A stretch of 64,000 nucleotides of DNA, taken from Sphingomonas gei (GTDB taxonomy: Bacteria > Pseudomonadota > Alphaproteobacteria > Sphingomonadales > Sphingomonadaceae). The DNA is taken from the NCBI RefSeq assembly GCF_004792685.1, contig NZ_SRXT01000006.1:248001-312000 (forward strand), in the 5' to 3' direction. Shown here piece after piece: positions 1 to 8,156 of the stretch. Position numbers and translations under genes: made by a program. Below the pieces are notes generated by a model that saw only the letters and a program-made list of their open reading frames with translations, was not told the DNA's origin and did not search any database. Every line of letters begins with the position of its first letter. Position 1 is the first letter of the stretch.

Positions 1-86
1 CCTATGACCATGCATCGGCCGCGGCCAAAGCCGAGCGCGAGGGGCGCGCCGATTGGGCGACGGCACTGGCCACCGGCAAGGTCTAA
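1..86 (+). CDS. C-terminal end of an unidentified protein (cut by window start)
   Basis: An open frame enters from the left edge and ends with TAA at 84-86, leaving about 27 residues. The fragment is Ala- and charge-rich (it ends ALATGKV) and looks helical, but it is too short to assign to a family. The next gene starts 76 bases later, after its own promoter-like sequence. This may be only the tail of a longer gene; no function is proposed. Confidence 0.4.
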   Translation, partial: YDHASAAAKAEREGRADWATALATGKV

Positions 87-125
87 GGCGAGGGTGCGCT
101 TTGCCCCTGCGCGCCAGCCGAAATC

Positions 126-151
126 TTGACAGTTTAAGCCTATCGTGATAG
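126..151 (+). promoter_or_regulatory. Putative promoter -35 and palindromic operator upstream of the GRDP-like gene
   Basis: A perfect TTGACA lies at 126-131. Downstream is the 12-bp inverted repeat CTATCGTGATAG (140-151; arms CTATC and GATAG around GT). The -10 is not clear; TAGTGG at 149-154 has a 17-bp spacer. The palindrome would sit inside the promoter, the usual place for a repressor site. The regulator is unknown. Confidence 0.4.
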
Positions 152-162
152 TGGGATTATAG

Positions 163-738
163 ATGAGCACGGCCTCCGGTCTGTCTCGAACCCCTGCCGA
201 CCACCCGGTCTGGAACCGGCTTTCCCGTTACATCATCGGACCCGAGGACGCGGCCCTGCCCTTTGCCGATCGGCTGGCGCGCGACAATGGCTGGAGCAGA
301 GCCGAGGCCGAGCGCGTGATCGAGGAATATAAGCGTTTCTGCTTCCTCGCGGTCACTGCCGGGCATCCGGTGACGCCTTCGGATCAGGTCGACCAGGCGT
401 GGCACCTGCACCTTACCCATACCCGCGACTACTGGGAGCGCTTTTGCCCCGGGATACTCGGGCGCCCGCTGCACCACGGCCCGACCGCCGGGGGGAGCGA
501 CGAGCAGCATCGCTATTTCCTGCAATATGCCGAGACGCTGCGAAGTTACGAGCAGGTCTTCGGCTCCCCGCCCGCAGACCTGTGGCCCGATGCGGCGCGG
601 CGGCTGAACGAGGACCACAAGGCGCGCCGCGTGCATCCGCGCGACGCGATCATCGTACCTCGAAGCGTTGTCCGGATCGCGCTGCTCATCGCAGTGTTGG
701 CCGCGGTTGCGCTTGGGGTGCTCTTGCAGAGGAGCTAG
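163..738 (+). CDS. GRDP-like (glycine-rich-domain-containing-like) membrane-anchored protein
   Basis: The 191-residue protein carries a sequence near residue 80 with VDQAWHLHL and a nearby DYWERFCP. These match the conserved core of the glycine-rich domain-containing protein family (PF07173-type); the biochemical role in bacteria is not known. A hydrophobic stretch at about 168-187, close to the C-terminus, is a likely single membrane anchor. The gene is followed after 6 bases by a TIGR04222-type membrane protein, a pairing seen in other Proteobacteria, so the two are probably one operon. The ribosome site is weak. The start at 163 is chosen because it directly follows the promoter-like sequence and gives the full conserved domain. 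Confidence 0.65.
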   Translation: MSTASGLSRTPADHPVWNRLSRYIIGPEDAALPFADRLARDNGWSRAEAERVIEEYKRFCFLAVTAGHPVTPSDQVDQAWHLHLTHTRDYWERFCPGILGRPLHHGPTAGGSDEQHRYFLQYAETLRSYEQVFGSPPADLWPDAARRLNEDHKARRVHPRDAIIVPRSVVRIALLIAVLAAVALGVLLQRS

Positions 739-744
739 GACTCT

Positions 745-1572
745 ATGTCGCTCGGACCCTTCGACCTCACCGGCGGGCCGTTTCTCCAGCTTTACGGCGT
801 GCTATTGGTGCTCGCGATCATCACAGGCTTTGTCATTCCGCGCCGGCTTCGGCCGGAGGGCAGGGCGCCGCGCACCACCGATACCGACCATCTCGCCTTT
901 CTCGCCGGCGGTTCCTCCCGGCTCGCCGAAGCGGTGACCGCACGGCTGCTCGCCACGCGGCAGCTGGCGATCGACGGAAAGAAGTTCCTCGCGGGCAGTC
1001 TGGGCACCGGCACCCCGGTCGAACGCGGCGTGCTCGCGCTGCCCCAGCCGGCCAGTTGGGGCGCGATCTCGAATGCGGTCGGGCGCCACGCCGATCCGAT
1101 CCGCGAACGGCTCGTAGAGAGCGGATTGCTGATGGGCGCGGGGACCGCGCTGCGGCTGCGCTTCTGGCAAACCTCGCCATACTTGCTGCTGTTCGCCTTC
1201 GGCTGGACCAAGCTCCTGATCGGCGAGGCGCGCGGGCGGCCGGTCGGATTTCTCACGATGCTGCTCGTGCTCACCGCCGTTCTCGCGCTGGTCCGCTTCG
1301 CCACGCTCGACCGACGGACGCGCGCGGGGCAGGAAATGCTCGCCGAGGCCCGCGAGCGCTCCGAACGGCTCCGCCGTGCCCCAGCGAGCGGCGAGACCGA
1401 TCTGGCGGTGGCGCTGTTCGGCACCACGGTGCTGGTCGGTTCGGCATGGGGCGACTTTCACCGGATGCGGAGCGAGAGCAACTCGAGCGGCGGCGATGGG
1501 GGAAGCAGCAGCAGCGGCGACGGCGGCGGGAGCGGCTGTGGCGGCGGCGGTTGCGGCGGTTGCGGGAGCTAG
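745..1572 (+). CDS. TIGR04222-like membrane protein with Gly/Ser/Cys-rich tail
   Basis: The 275-residue protein starts at ATG 745 after AGGAG (730-734). It has an N-terminal membrane segment (about residues 9-27), a soluble region, and two further membrane segments (about 135-175). The tail after residue 240 consists almost only of Gly, Ser and Cys and ends [10 protein letters not shown]. This layout is that of the TIGR04222 family of predicted membrane proteins, whose function is unknown. It is coupled to the GRDP-like gene upstream. The Gly/Cys tail is typical of the family and is not an assembly artefact, since the frame stays open up to the TAG. Confidence 0.65.
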   Translation: MSLGPFDLTGGPFLQLYGVLLVLAIITGFVIPRRLRPEGRAPRTTDTDHLAFLAGGSSRLAEAVTARLLATRQLAIDGKKFLAGSLGTGTPVERGVLALPQPASWGAISNAVGRHADPIRERLVESGLLMGAGTALRLRFWQTSPYLLLFAFGWTKLLIGEARGRPVGFLTMLLVLTAVLALVRFATLDRRTRAGQEMLAEARERSERLRRAPASGETDLAVALFGTTVLVGSAWGDFHRMRSESNSSGGDGGSSSSGDGGGSGCGGGGCGGCGS

Positions 1573-2471
1573 CGGCGCAGCGGGTGCTGCTCTGCGAGCA
1601 TGTTGCGGATCGTCGTCGCGGCGACCCCGGCCTCGCCCATTGCGTGGCTGATCTGGTCGAGTCCCTTGGCGACGTCGCCTGCGGCAAACAGCCCGGGGAC
1701 CGAGGTGCGCTGGTGGTCATCGACTTCGAGGCAGCCATCTTCGGCGGCGCGCGCGCCGGCCTGGATGGCGAGACCCGAGCGGATACGCGAGCCGAGTGCC
1801 GGGTAGATGCTCTCGAAGGTCAGTCGGCCTTGGGCGGTGTCGAGCGCGATCGCGTCGCCTTCGATGGCATAGCCGCCACAGGGACCGTCGACGCGCCGGA
1901 TCCCGGCTGCATCGAGCTCCGCGGCGCGTTCCTCGGGCAAGTCGTGGCTCTCCGGGGCGATCAGCGTCACGTCGCGGGTAAAGCCGCGCAGGAAGATCGC
2001 CTCGCGCGTGCCGTGATCGCCGGTGCCGATCACGCCGACTCTTTTGTCGGTGACTTCATAGCCGTCGCAGATCGGGCAATAGCGCAGCAGGCCGCGCTGG
2101 AGCGCTTCGGAATGGAGCGCGTCGTCCATGTCCGGGCGGTGATTGACCACGCCGGTGGCGAGCAGGATCGCGCGTGCTGGGTAATCGCGCTCGCCAACGC
2201 GCGCGACGAAGCCGGTCTCGGCCGTACGCAGCCCGGTTACTTCGGCGAGTTCGCGGACGGCGCCGTATTTTTCAGCCTGTTCGAGCATGCGCGCCAGCAG
2301 GTCCTTGCCCGAGATGCCGTCGGGATAGCCGGCATGATTGTGCGTGCACGGGATCAGCGACGCGCGGCTCGAGCCGCAGTCGAACAAGCGGATGCCGAGG
2401 TGGAAGCGCGCGAGGTAGATCGCGGCGGTGAGGCCCGCCGGCCCGGCGCCGATGATGATGCAATCGTCCAT
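1569..2471 (-). CDS. Thioredoxin-reductase-like NAD(P)/FAD-dependent oxidoreductase
   Basis: The protein is 300 residues when started at the ATG at 2471, which places the FAD-binding GAGPAGL motif at residues 8-14, as normal for the family. A second nucleotide-binding motif (GTGDHG, 149-154) precedes the NAD(P)H domain. The redox pair CPIC lies at 132-135, and the C-terminal FAD motif ends in AAGDVA. The arrangement is that of low-molecular-weight thioredoxin reductase, but the sequence also fits stand-alone thioredoxin-reductase-like oxidoreductases whose acceptor is unknown. The frame stays open upstream to 2645, but that part runs through the vapBC operator and is unlikely to be translated. 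It converges on the TIGR04222 gene with a 4-base overlap and diverges from vapB. Confidence 0.85.
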   Translation of the reverse strand: MDDCIIIGAGPAGLTAAIYLARFHLGIRLFDCGSSRASLIPCTHNHAGYPDGISGKDLLARMLEQAEKYGAVRELAEVTGLRTAETGFVARVGERDYPARAILLATGVVNHRPDMDDALHSEALQRGLLRYCPICDGYEVTDKRVGVIGTGDHGTREAIFLRGFTRDVTLIAPESHDLPEERAAELDAAGIRRVDGPCGGYAIEGDAIALDTAQGRLTFESIYPALGSRIRSGLAIQAGARAAEDGCLEVDDHQRTSVPGLFAAGDVAKGLDQISHAMGEAGVAATTIRNMLAEQHPLRR

Positions 2472-2524
2472 GGTGCGGCGAAGCGCGCGGGGAGAGCAGT
2501 AGTTCCTTGACCATAGCTTCGGAA

Positions 2525-2545
2525 GTATATACCTAATGTATATAC
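2525..2545. promoter_or_regulatory. Likely VapB operator: two GTATATAC half-sites
   Basis: GTATATAC occurs at 2525-2532 and again at 2538-2545, separated by CTAAT. Each 8-mer is its own reverse complement, so the element is both a direct and an inverted repeat. It ends directly against the GGAGG ribosome site of vapB. Position and symmetry fit autoregulation by a VapB or VapBC complex. It may also affect the divergent oxidoreductase gene, 54 bases away. Confidence 0.6.
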
Positions 2546-2555
2546 GGAGGTCATG

Positions 2556-2810
2556 ATGACCAAGGAATATCGCGCGAAGACGTTCAAGTCGGGCAATTCG
2601 CTTGCCTTGCGCTTGCCCAAGGGGCTCGGGATCCGGGAAGGTCAAGAAATGGTCTTGCGCGAGGATCGCGGCAAATTCGCATTCGAGCCAGCACCCAAGG
2701 AAGGGCGAAAGATCGATTTGACCGGCATTTATGGTTCGATGCCCAACCTGTCGCGAATGCCGGTGGACGAAGCCGATCGCGATTGGAGCAGTGATTCCCG
2801 TCGTGATTGA
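2556..2810 (+). CDS. vapB: VapB-type antitoxin (AbrB/MazE fold)
   Basis: The small 84-residue protein opens with [20 protein letters not shown], the swapped-hairpin AbrB/SpoVT DNA-binding fold typical of VapB antitoxins. The acidic C-terminal half (ending DWSSDSRRD) would wrap around the toxin. ATG 2556 is preferred over the adjacent in-frame ATG 2553 because the GGAGG at 2546-2550 is then 5 bases away rather than 2. It overlaps the toxin start downstream. The GTATATAC repeats in front of it are the probable autoregulatory site. Confidence 0.85.
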   Translation: MTKEYRAKTFKSGNSLALRLPKGLGIREGQEMVLREDRGKFAFEPAPKEGRKIDLTGIYGSMPNLSRMPVDEADRDWSSDSRRD

Positions 2811-3180
2811 TCCGCTCTATCTGATCGATACCAACCTTTGCATCGACTTGCTTGTCGGCCGGTCGCCGCGCGGTGCCGCGCGGGTGGAGCAGTGTCTCGA
2901 CGGTGAATTGGTGACTTCGGCTATCGTCTATGCCGAAGTGATGATCGGTGCCGAGCAGCGCGGCCAAGCGGGACCGGCCGCAGCATTGTTCCGCCAAGTT
3001 CCAGTGTTGCCTTTCGACAGCCGATGCGGCGACGTCTATGCGACTCTGCCGTTCAAGCGAGGCAATTTTGACCGGCTGATCGCGGCGCATGCGCTGGCGC
3101 TCAATCTTACACTCGTCACCAACAATGAGGCCGATTTCTCCGAAACGCCCGGCTTGCGGGTTGAGAACTGGACCCAATGA
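2791..3180 (+). CDS. vapC: VapC-type PIN-domain ribonuclease toxin
   Basis: The PIN domain is recognised by the N-terminal YLIDTN with the first catalytic Asp, the VYAEV acidic motif, and the C-terminal block with [11 protein letters not shown] and VTNNEADF. VapC toxins are Mg-dependent ribonucleases that cleave tRNA or rRNA. The start is taken as GTG 2791, overlapping the antitoxin stop by 20 bases. GTG 2803 is an alternative with a shorter N-terminus; no ATG gives a sensible start. The stop overlaps the trmD start by 4 bases (ATGA 3177-3180), so the toxin and an essential tRNA methyltransferase look translationally coupled. All expected acidic residues are present, so the toxin is probably active. 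Confidence 0.85.
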   Translation: MIPVVIDPLYLIDTNLCIDLLVGRSPRGAARVEQCLDGELVTSAIVYAEVMIGAEQRGQAGPAAALFRQVPVLPFDSRCGDVYATLPFKRGNFDRLIAAHALALNLTLVTNNEADFSETPGLRVENWTQ

Positions 3181-3914
3181 CCTTCGCCGCGACCGTCCTT
3201 ACCCTCTACCCCGAGATGTTCCCAGGGCCGCTAGGCGCATCGCTCGCCGGGCGTGCGCTGCGCGAGGGGGTGTGGCGCCTCGACGCGGTGCAGATCCGCG
3301 ACTTCGCGACCGACAAGCACCGTTCGGTCGATCACACCCCGGCCGGGGGCGGGGCGGGGATGGTGATGCGTGCGGATGTGCTTGCCGCCGCGCTCGACAG
3401 CGTCGCGCCGGGGCGGCCGGTGCTGGCGATGACCCCGCGCGGCGTGCCGCTCACCCAGGTGCGGGTGCGGGAGCTTGCCGCGGGTGAGGGCGTGACGATC
3501 CTGTGCGGGCGGTTCGAGGGGATCGACGAGCGTCTGTTCGAGGCGCGCGCCATCGAGCAGGTGTCGATCGGCGACTATATATTGTCAGGCGGCGAGATGG
3601 CCGCGCTCACCCTGCTCGACGCTTGCATTCGGCTGCTTCCCGGCGTAATGGGCGCGGCTTCCAGCGGCATGGACGAGAGCTTCGAAACGGGGCTGCTCGA
3701 ATATCCGCAATATACCCGACCTGCGATTTGGGAAGGGCGCACGATCCCCGAAGTGCTGCGATCGGGGGATCATGCGAGGATCGAGGCTTGGCGAAATGCC
3801 CAGGCGGAGACCGATACACGGCTAAGGAGGCCGGACCTTTGGGAGCGCCATGAGGGCGCTCGGGTCCATCCTCCCTCTGGCGCGCAGCGACGAAACAGGA
3901 ACGACAAGTCATGA
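3177..3914 (+). CDS. trmD: tRNA (guanine37-N1)-methyltransferase TrmD
   Basis: The 245-residue protein matches TrmD over its length. It starts with [14 protein letters not shown] and contains the Gly-rich GGGAGMVM loop near residue 60 and the knot motif LSGGEMAAL near residue 140 that binds S-adenosylmethionine. It also has the EYPQYTRP block that follows. It methylates G37 of tRNAs reading CNN codons and prevents +1 frameshifting. The start overlaps vapC and the stop overlaps rplS, both as ATGA. The genes that usually precede it in bacteria, rpsP and rimM, are absent here; vapBC occupies that position. Confidence 0.97.
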   Translation: MTFAATVLTLYPEMFPGPLGASLAGRALREGVWRLDAVQIRDFATDKHRSVDHTPAGGGAGMVMRADVLAAALDSVAPGRPVLAMTPRGVPLTQVRVRELAAGEGVTILCGRFEGIDERLFEARAIEQVSIGDYILSGGEMAALTLLDACIRLLPGVMGAASSGMDESFETGLLEYPQYTRPAIWEGRTIPEVLRSGDHARIEAWRNAQAETDTRLRRPDLWERHEGARVHPPSGAQRRNRNDKS

Positions 3915-4300
3915 ACGTCATCCAGACGCTCGAAGCCGAGCAGATCGCCAAGTTCAACGAGACCAAGAAGATTCCGGAATTCCGCCCGGGCGACACCCTG
4001 CGCGTCGGCGTGAAGGTCGTCGAAGGCGAGCGTACCCGCGTGCAGAATTACGAAGGCGTGTGCATCGCTCGTGCCAATCGCGGCATGGGTTCGAGCTTCA
4101 CCGTCCGCAAGATCAGCTTCGGTGAGGGCGTCGAGCGCGTCTTCCCGCTTTATTCGCCGAACATCGACGCGATCGAAGTCGTCCGCCGCGGCGTCGTGCG
4201 TCGTGCAAAGCTCTATTATCTGCGTGGCCGCACCGGCAAGTCGGCGCGTATCGCCGAGCGCCGCGACGTGCGCCCGAGCGAAGTCGCCGCAGCCGAATAA
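3911..4300 (+). CDS. rplS: 50S ribosomal protein L19
   Basis: The 129-residue protein carries the L19 hallmarks: [20 protein letters not shown], the [12 protein letters not shown] block, [17 protein letters not shown], and the final [10 protein letters not shown]19 sits at the interface of the ribosomal subunits. The ATG lies within the trmD stop (3911-3914), so the two are translationally coupled. A strong intrinsic terminator follows 18 bases after the stop and closes the operon. Confidence 0.98.
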   Translation: MNVIQTLEAEQIAKFNETKKIPEFRPGDTLRVGVKVVEGERTRVQNYEGVCIARANRGMGSSFTVRKISFGEGVERVFPLYSPNIDAIEVVRRGVVRRAKLYYLRGRTGKSARIAERRDVRPSEVAAAE

Positions 4301-4318
4301 GGCTTTACGCCAGACAGC

Positions 4319-4357
4319 AAAAGGGGCGCGGTGGCCAAGGCTACCGCGCCCCTTTTT
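4319..4357 (+). terminator. Rho-independent terminator after rplS
   Basis: A perfect 14-bp stem (4319-4332 with 4343-4356, including the GGGGCGCGGT/ACCGCGCCCC core) has a 10-base loop and ends in a T run (4353-4357). The stem starts with AAAA, so the hairpin could also stop transcription of the convergent DUF2383-like gene on the other strand. Confidence 0.93.
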
Positions 4358-4375
4358 CGTTCGGCGGATCGCGGG

Positions 4376-4828
4376 TCAGCGCGCGCCGTGCAATGCGTCG
4401 CGCAATTCGCGCGCGCGATCATGGCCGCGGCGCACCGATTCATAGCATTGCTGGACCACGCCTTCGGCGCCCTCGGACATGCGATGGTCCTTCAGGACGC
4501 GGTCGAACTCCTCCTTCAGATAATCCTCGCCGCGCTCGATCTCGCTTAGGATCGCCTCGTCGCCGCCGCCGAGCAGGTGGCGCAGATCTTCCCAGCGGCG
4601 GTGCAGCGTCGCGGCAGCCGAACCGTGTTCGGCGGGGGTGCCGCCGAGTTCGCGGCTCTTGGCCGACAGTGCCTCGACCACGCGGGTGCGATCGGCCGCC
4701 ATCTCACGGAAGAAGGCGGCGTAGCGTCCGGCCTCGGCATGCTCGGCCGAATGCTCATAGCCGCGGATGCTGTCGATCGTGGTGACGATCAGATCGTCGA
4801 GCTTCGAAACGTCATGGTTGGTGGACAT
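4376..4828 (-). CDS. DUF2383-like (PA2169-type) four-helix-bundle protein
   Basis: The 150-residue, strongly helical, acidic protein begins MSTNHDVSKLDDLI, followed by helices rich in Glu, His and Arg. This resembles the ferritin-like DUF2383/PA2169 family, whose role is unknown and often linked to stress. The ATG at 4828 is preceded by AGGAG on the minus strand. A 15-residue upstream extension in the same frame has no ribosome site and is left out. It is a single gene, convergent with rplS and sharing its terminator region. Confidence 0.65.
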   Translation of the reverse strand: MSTNHDVSKLDDLIVTTIDSIRGYEHSAEHAEAGRYAAFFREMAADRTRVVEALSAKSRELGGTPAEHGSAAATLHRRWEDLRHLLGGGDEAILSEIERGEDYLKEEFDRVLKDHRMSEGAEGVVQQCYESVRRGHDRARELRDALHGAR

Positions 4829-4911
4829 GCTGGTCTCCTGTGAATGCGGGGAGACAACCAGCGGGACCCCCACGTGGCTCCGCGGAAAAAGCGGTAATGA
4901 AAGATTACCGG

Positions 4912-5289
4912 TCAGCCGTAGCTGACGATCTCGAACTCGGTGCCGTCATAATCGAGGAAATAGAAGCGGCGCCCGGGATCGTAATCGGCGTGGGCGAAGG
5001 GCACGAGCCCCGCGTCGATCACGCGACGCTCGATGGCGTCGAGATCGTCGACGAGAATGCCGACATGGTTGAGCGGGCGGCCCTTCGCAAAGGCATCGGC
5101 ATCGGGGCCCTCGGGCGGCGTATAGACCGCTAGATAGGTGCGTTCGTCGCCGACATGGATGACGCGGCCATTATCACGCGCGGCGCCCTCCCAGCGGACG
5201 TGCCAGTCGAACAGGCGATTGAGCAACCCGGCCATGCGTTCGGGATCGCTGACGGTCAGGTTGACGTGCTCGATATAGGGCTGAGGCAT
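4912..5289 (-). CDS. VOC (glyoxalase/bleomycin-resistance) family protein, probable SoxR target
   Basis: The 125-residue protein has the beta-alpha-beta-beta-beta VOC repeat: it starts with PYIEHVNLTVSD, has a central LNHVGILVDDLDAIERR, and ends FYFLDYDGTEFEIV. The His and Glu positions that usually bind a metal (HVNL, HVGI, EFEIV) are visible. VOC proteins include dioxygenases, isomerases and drug-binding proteins, and the substrate cannot be read from the sequence. The ATG at 5289 has AAAGGAA upstream; a 9-residue longer form is possible. A SoxR-type promoter reads directly into it, so it is probably part of a response to redox-cycling compounds. Confidence 0.85.
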   Translation of the reverse strand: MPQPYIEHVNLTVSDPERMAGLLNRLFDWHVRWEGAARDNGRVIHVGDERTYLAVYTPPEGPDADAFAKGRPLNHVGILVDDLDAIERRVIDAGLVPFAHADYDPGRRFYFLDYDGTEFEIVSYG

Positions 5290-5324
5290 GGGGTTCCTTT
5301 CGTATTTGGAGGCCATGCCGAGAG

Positions 5325-5355
5325 CAGGTACAACCTCAACCTAAGTTGAGGTCAA
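5325..5355 (-). promoter_or_regulatory. SoxR box inside a 19-bp-spaced promoter for the VOC gene
   Basis: The 18-bp dyad CCTCAACCTAAGTTGAGG (5334-5351) has the same arms and length as the enterobacterial soxS operator (CCTCAA...TTGAGG). On the minus strand it lies between TTGACC (5350-5355) as -35 and TACCTG (5325-5330) as -10, with a 19-bp spacer. That over-long spacer is the mark of promoters that oxidised SoxR activates by DNA distortion. The expected start is about 30 bases before the VOC ATG. Confidence 0.75.
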
Positions 5356-5374
5356 GCATAAAATCGGAGGGGGA

Positions 5375-5848
5375 ATGAGTCGCGGAAACGAGCTGCTGAC
5401 GATCGGCGAGCTGGCGGCGCGCACCGGGCTGTCGGTGTCGGCGGTACGTTTCTACGAGGGCAAGGGGTTGGTCCATCCGATCCGCACCGGCGGCAACCAG
5501 CGCCGCTTCCTGCGCGCCGACATCCGCCGCATCTCGTTCGCGCTGATCGCGCAGCAATTGGGGTTCACCTTGCCCCAGATCGCCGCCGAACTGGCGAAGC
5601 TGCCCGAAGGCAGCGCGCCGAGCGCAGCCGACTGGAAGCGGATCAGCCGCGGCTTCCGCCAGGTGATCGAGAGGCGCGTGGCGCAGCTTCAGCGCACGCT
5701 CGACGATCTCGATGGCTGTATCGGCTGCGGCTGTCTGAGCCTCAGGAAATGCGCGCTCTACAATCCCGACGACCGCGCCGCGGCGAACGGCGCCGGTCCG
5801 CGCTTCATCCTCGTCTCGCGCAAGGTGGCGATGGGGCTCGGCGACTAA
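5375..5848 (+). CDS. soxR: Redox-sensitive MerR-family activator SoxR
   Basis: The 157-residue MerR-type regulator has an N-terminal winged helix (LTIGELAARTGLSVSAVRFY, residues 8-27). Its C-terminal cluster of four Cys at 115, 118, 120 and 126 matches the C-x2-C-x-C-x5-C that binds the [2Fe-2S] centre of SoxR. SoxR senses redox-cycling drugs and superoxide by oxidation of that cluster. The ATG follows a GGAGGGGG tract. It is divergent from the VOC gene, with the SoxR box between them, so it may also autoregulate. No soxS is seen, as expected outside enterics. Confidence 0.93.
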   Translation: MSRGNELLTIGELAARTGLSVSAVRFYEGKGLVHPIRTGGNQRRFLRADIRRISFALIAQQLGFTLPQIAAELAKLPEGSAPSAADWKRISRGFRQVIERRVAQLQRTLDDLDGCIGCGCLSLRKCALYNPDDRAAANGAGPRFILVSRKVAMGLGD

Positions 5849-5924
5849 TCCTTTACCCGGGCGCCGGCCGCCGCGATAAAGCGCGTTCGTCCGCGCTCGC
5901 GGAGCGATCTCCGGAGAGACGGGA

Positions 5925-8156
5925 ATGCGTAGATGGTTGCTGGGATTGGCTCTGGCCGCGCTGGGAGCACCGCTGATGACCGGTGAAGCGGCGGCGCAGG
6001 CCAGGGACCTGACGCTCGAGCGGCTGTTCGCCAGCCCCGACCTCGCGGGCGCCACGCCGCGCAAGCTGGCGCTGTCGCCCGACGGCAAGTTCGTGACTCT
6101 GCTGCGCAACCGCGCCGACGAGAAGGAGCGCTTCGACCTGTGGGCGATGGACACGCGCACCGGGCAGTGGCGGATGCTGGTCGATTCGAAGAAGCTGGGT
6201 AGCGGCGCCGCGCTTTCCGAGGCGGAGAAGATGCAGCGCGAGCGCGCGCGCATCGGTGGGACCAAGGGCATCGTCTCGTATGGCTGGTCCGCCGATTCGC
6301 AGTCGATCCTCGTGCCGCTCGAAGGCGAGCTCTATCTCGCCCGGCTCGACGGCCAGGTGCGGAAGCTCGCCGCCGCGGCGGGGCCGAAGCTCAACGCAGT
6401 GATAAGCCCGGCGGGCCGCTTCGCCTCCTATGTCCAGGACCAGAATCTGGTAGTGATGGACCTTGCCCGCGGTGCACCCAAGCGGGTGACCGAGGACGGC
6501 GCGAATACCGTCCATTGGGGCGAGGCCGAGTTCGTCGCGCAAGAGGAAATGGACCGCTCGACCGGCTATTGGTGGGCGCGCGACGACAGCCGCGTCGCAG
6601 TCGAGCGCTTCGACGAGGCGCCGGTCGGCGTCGTTACCCGCGCAGCGATCGGCGCCGAAGGGACCAGCATCTATCAGCAGCGTTATCCCAAGGCCGGCAC
6701 GCCCAATGCGCTGGTCGAGCTGTATGTGATGGCGCCCGACGGCGGTGCCAGGGTCAAGGTCGACCTTGGTATCGAGACCGACATCTATCTCGCCCGCGTC
6801 GACTGGTCGCGCGACGGCAAGACGCTCTATGTCCAGCGCCAGAACCGCGATCAGACCCGGCTCGATATACTCGCGGTCGATCCGGCAACGGGCAAGTCGA
6901 GCGTGCTGTTCAGCGAGAAATCGGGCGCGAAGAGCTGGGTCAATCTGTCCAATGCGCTGACTCCGCTCGACGACGGCAGCCTGATCTGGTGGTCGGAGCG
7001 TGATGGTCACGGGCACCTCTATCGCTTCGCCAGGGGCAAATGGGCGCAGCTGACCAAGGGCGATTGGGAAGTCACCCCCGACGTGGTTGGAGTCGACCAG
7101 GCGGCGGGCCGGGTGTTCTTCCTCGGCAACAAGGACAATGTGCTCGAGCGGCACCTCTACGCGGTAAGCTATCGCAAGCCGGAGGCGGTGACGCGGCTGA
7201 CCGAGGCCGGCTGGTGGAACGGCGCAGTGATGGACCCGGCGGGCACCCGCGCGATCGTCACGCGGTCGAACCCCGACCAGCCGTCGCAGGTCTATCTCGC
7301 CGACGCTTCGGGCAAGCGGATCGCGTGGGTGAACGAAAATGCCGTGACCGCTGCGGACCACCCTTATAATCCCTATCTCGCCAGCCACCGCGAGCGCAGC
7401 TTCGGCACGATCAAGGGCCCGGACGGTACCCTTCTCCACTGGGAAATGGTCACGCCCGCGCGCGAGCCCGGCAAGCGCTACCCGGTGCTCTTCCAGCATT
7501 ATGGCGGGCCGCACTCGCAGACGGTGAGCAAGGCCTGGGGCGGGGCGCTCCAGCAATATATCGTCGACCGCGGCTATATCTGGTTCCAGATCGACAATCG
7601 CGGCTCGGCCAATCGCGGCAAGGCGTATGAGGACGCGATCTGGCACGCGATGGGCTCGGTCGAAGTCGAGGATCAGGTTGCCGGCGCGAGCTATCTCAAG
7701 ACGCTCGATTTCGTCGATCCGGCGAAGATCGTCACCTATGGCTGGTCCTATGGCGGCTATATGACGCTCAAGCTGCTCGAAGCGGCGCCGGGGGTGTTCG
7801 CCGCGGGCGTGGCGGGCGCGCCGGTGAGCAAGTGGGAACTCTACGACACCCATTATACCGAGCGCTATATGGGCGACCCTACCAAGGTCGCCAAAGCATA
7901 TGAACGCGCGGATACCATCACTAAAGCGGCGAAGATCAGCGATCCGCTGCTGATCATTCACGGCATGGCCGACGACAATGTCGTGCTCGAGCACAGCACT
8001 GCGATGACCGCGACGTTGCAGCAGCAAAAGGTGCCGTTCGAGATGATGCTCTATCCCGGCCAGACGCACCGCGTCGGCGGGCCGGGAATCAGCGAGCATC
8101 TGTGGAACACGATCCTCGGCTTCCTCGATCGACAGACCGGCACGCCGAAGCCCTGA
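5925..8156 (+). CDS. S9 family (dipeptidyl-peptidase-IV-like) serine peptidase, exported
   Basis: The 743-residue protein has a signal peptide (MRRWLLGLALAALGAPLMTG, then AAAQA at about 25). A beta-propeller domain follows (residues about 45-480, DPP IV N-terminal type) and then an alpha/beta hydrolase domain. The nucleophile lies in GWSYGGY at about 606-612, the acid in GMADDNV near 683, and the His in GQTHRVGG near 712, giving a complete Ser-Asp-His triad. Such enzymes release Xaa-Pro or Xaa-Ala dipeptides in the periplasm. It stands alone on the plus strand after soxR. Confidence 0.93.
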   Translation: MRRWLLGLALAALGAPLMTGEAAAQARDLTLERLFASPDLAGATPRKLALSPDGKFVTLLRNRADEKERFDLWAMDTRTGQWRMLVDSKKLGSGAALSEAEKMQRERARIGGTKGIVSYGWSADSQSILVPLEGELYLARLDGQVRKLAAAAGPKLNAVISPAGRFASYVQDQNLVVMDLARGAPKRVTEDGANTVHWGEAEFVAQEEMDRSTGYWWARDDSRVAVERFDEAPVGVVTRAAIGAEGTSIYQQRYPKAGTPNALVELYVMAPDGGARVKVDLGIETDIYLARVDWSRDGKTLYVQRQNRDQTRLDILAVDPATGKSSVLFSEKSGAKSWVNLSNALTPLDDGSLIWWSERDGHGHLYRFARGKWAQLTKGDWEVTPDVVGVDQAAGRVFFLGNKDNVLERHLYAVSYRKPEAVTRLTEAGWWNGAVMDPAGTRAIVTRSNPDQPSQVYLADASGKRIAWVNENAVTAADHPYNPYLASHRERSFGTIKGPDGTLLHWEMVTPAREPGKRYPVLFQHYGGPHSQTVSKAWGGALQQYIVDRGYIWFQIDNRGSANRGKAYEDAIWHAMGSVEVEDQVAGASYLKTLDFVDPAKIVTYGWSYGGYMTLKLLEAAPGVFAAGVAGAPVSKWELYDTHYTERYMGDPTKVAKAYERADTITKAAKISDPLLIIHGMADDNVVLEHSTAMTATLQQQKVPFEMMLYPGQTHRVGGPGISEHLWNTILGFLDRQTGTPKP

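Noticed and set aside
399..2510. A 703-codon plus-strand frame crossing three genes
   Set aside because: The product is Arg/Ala-rich without domains and conflicts with the GRDP-like, TIGR04222-like and oxidoreductase genes.
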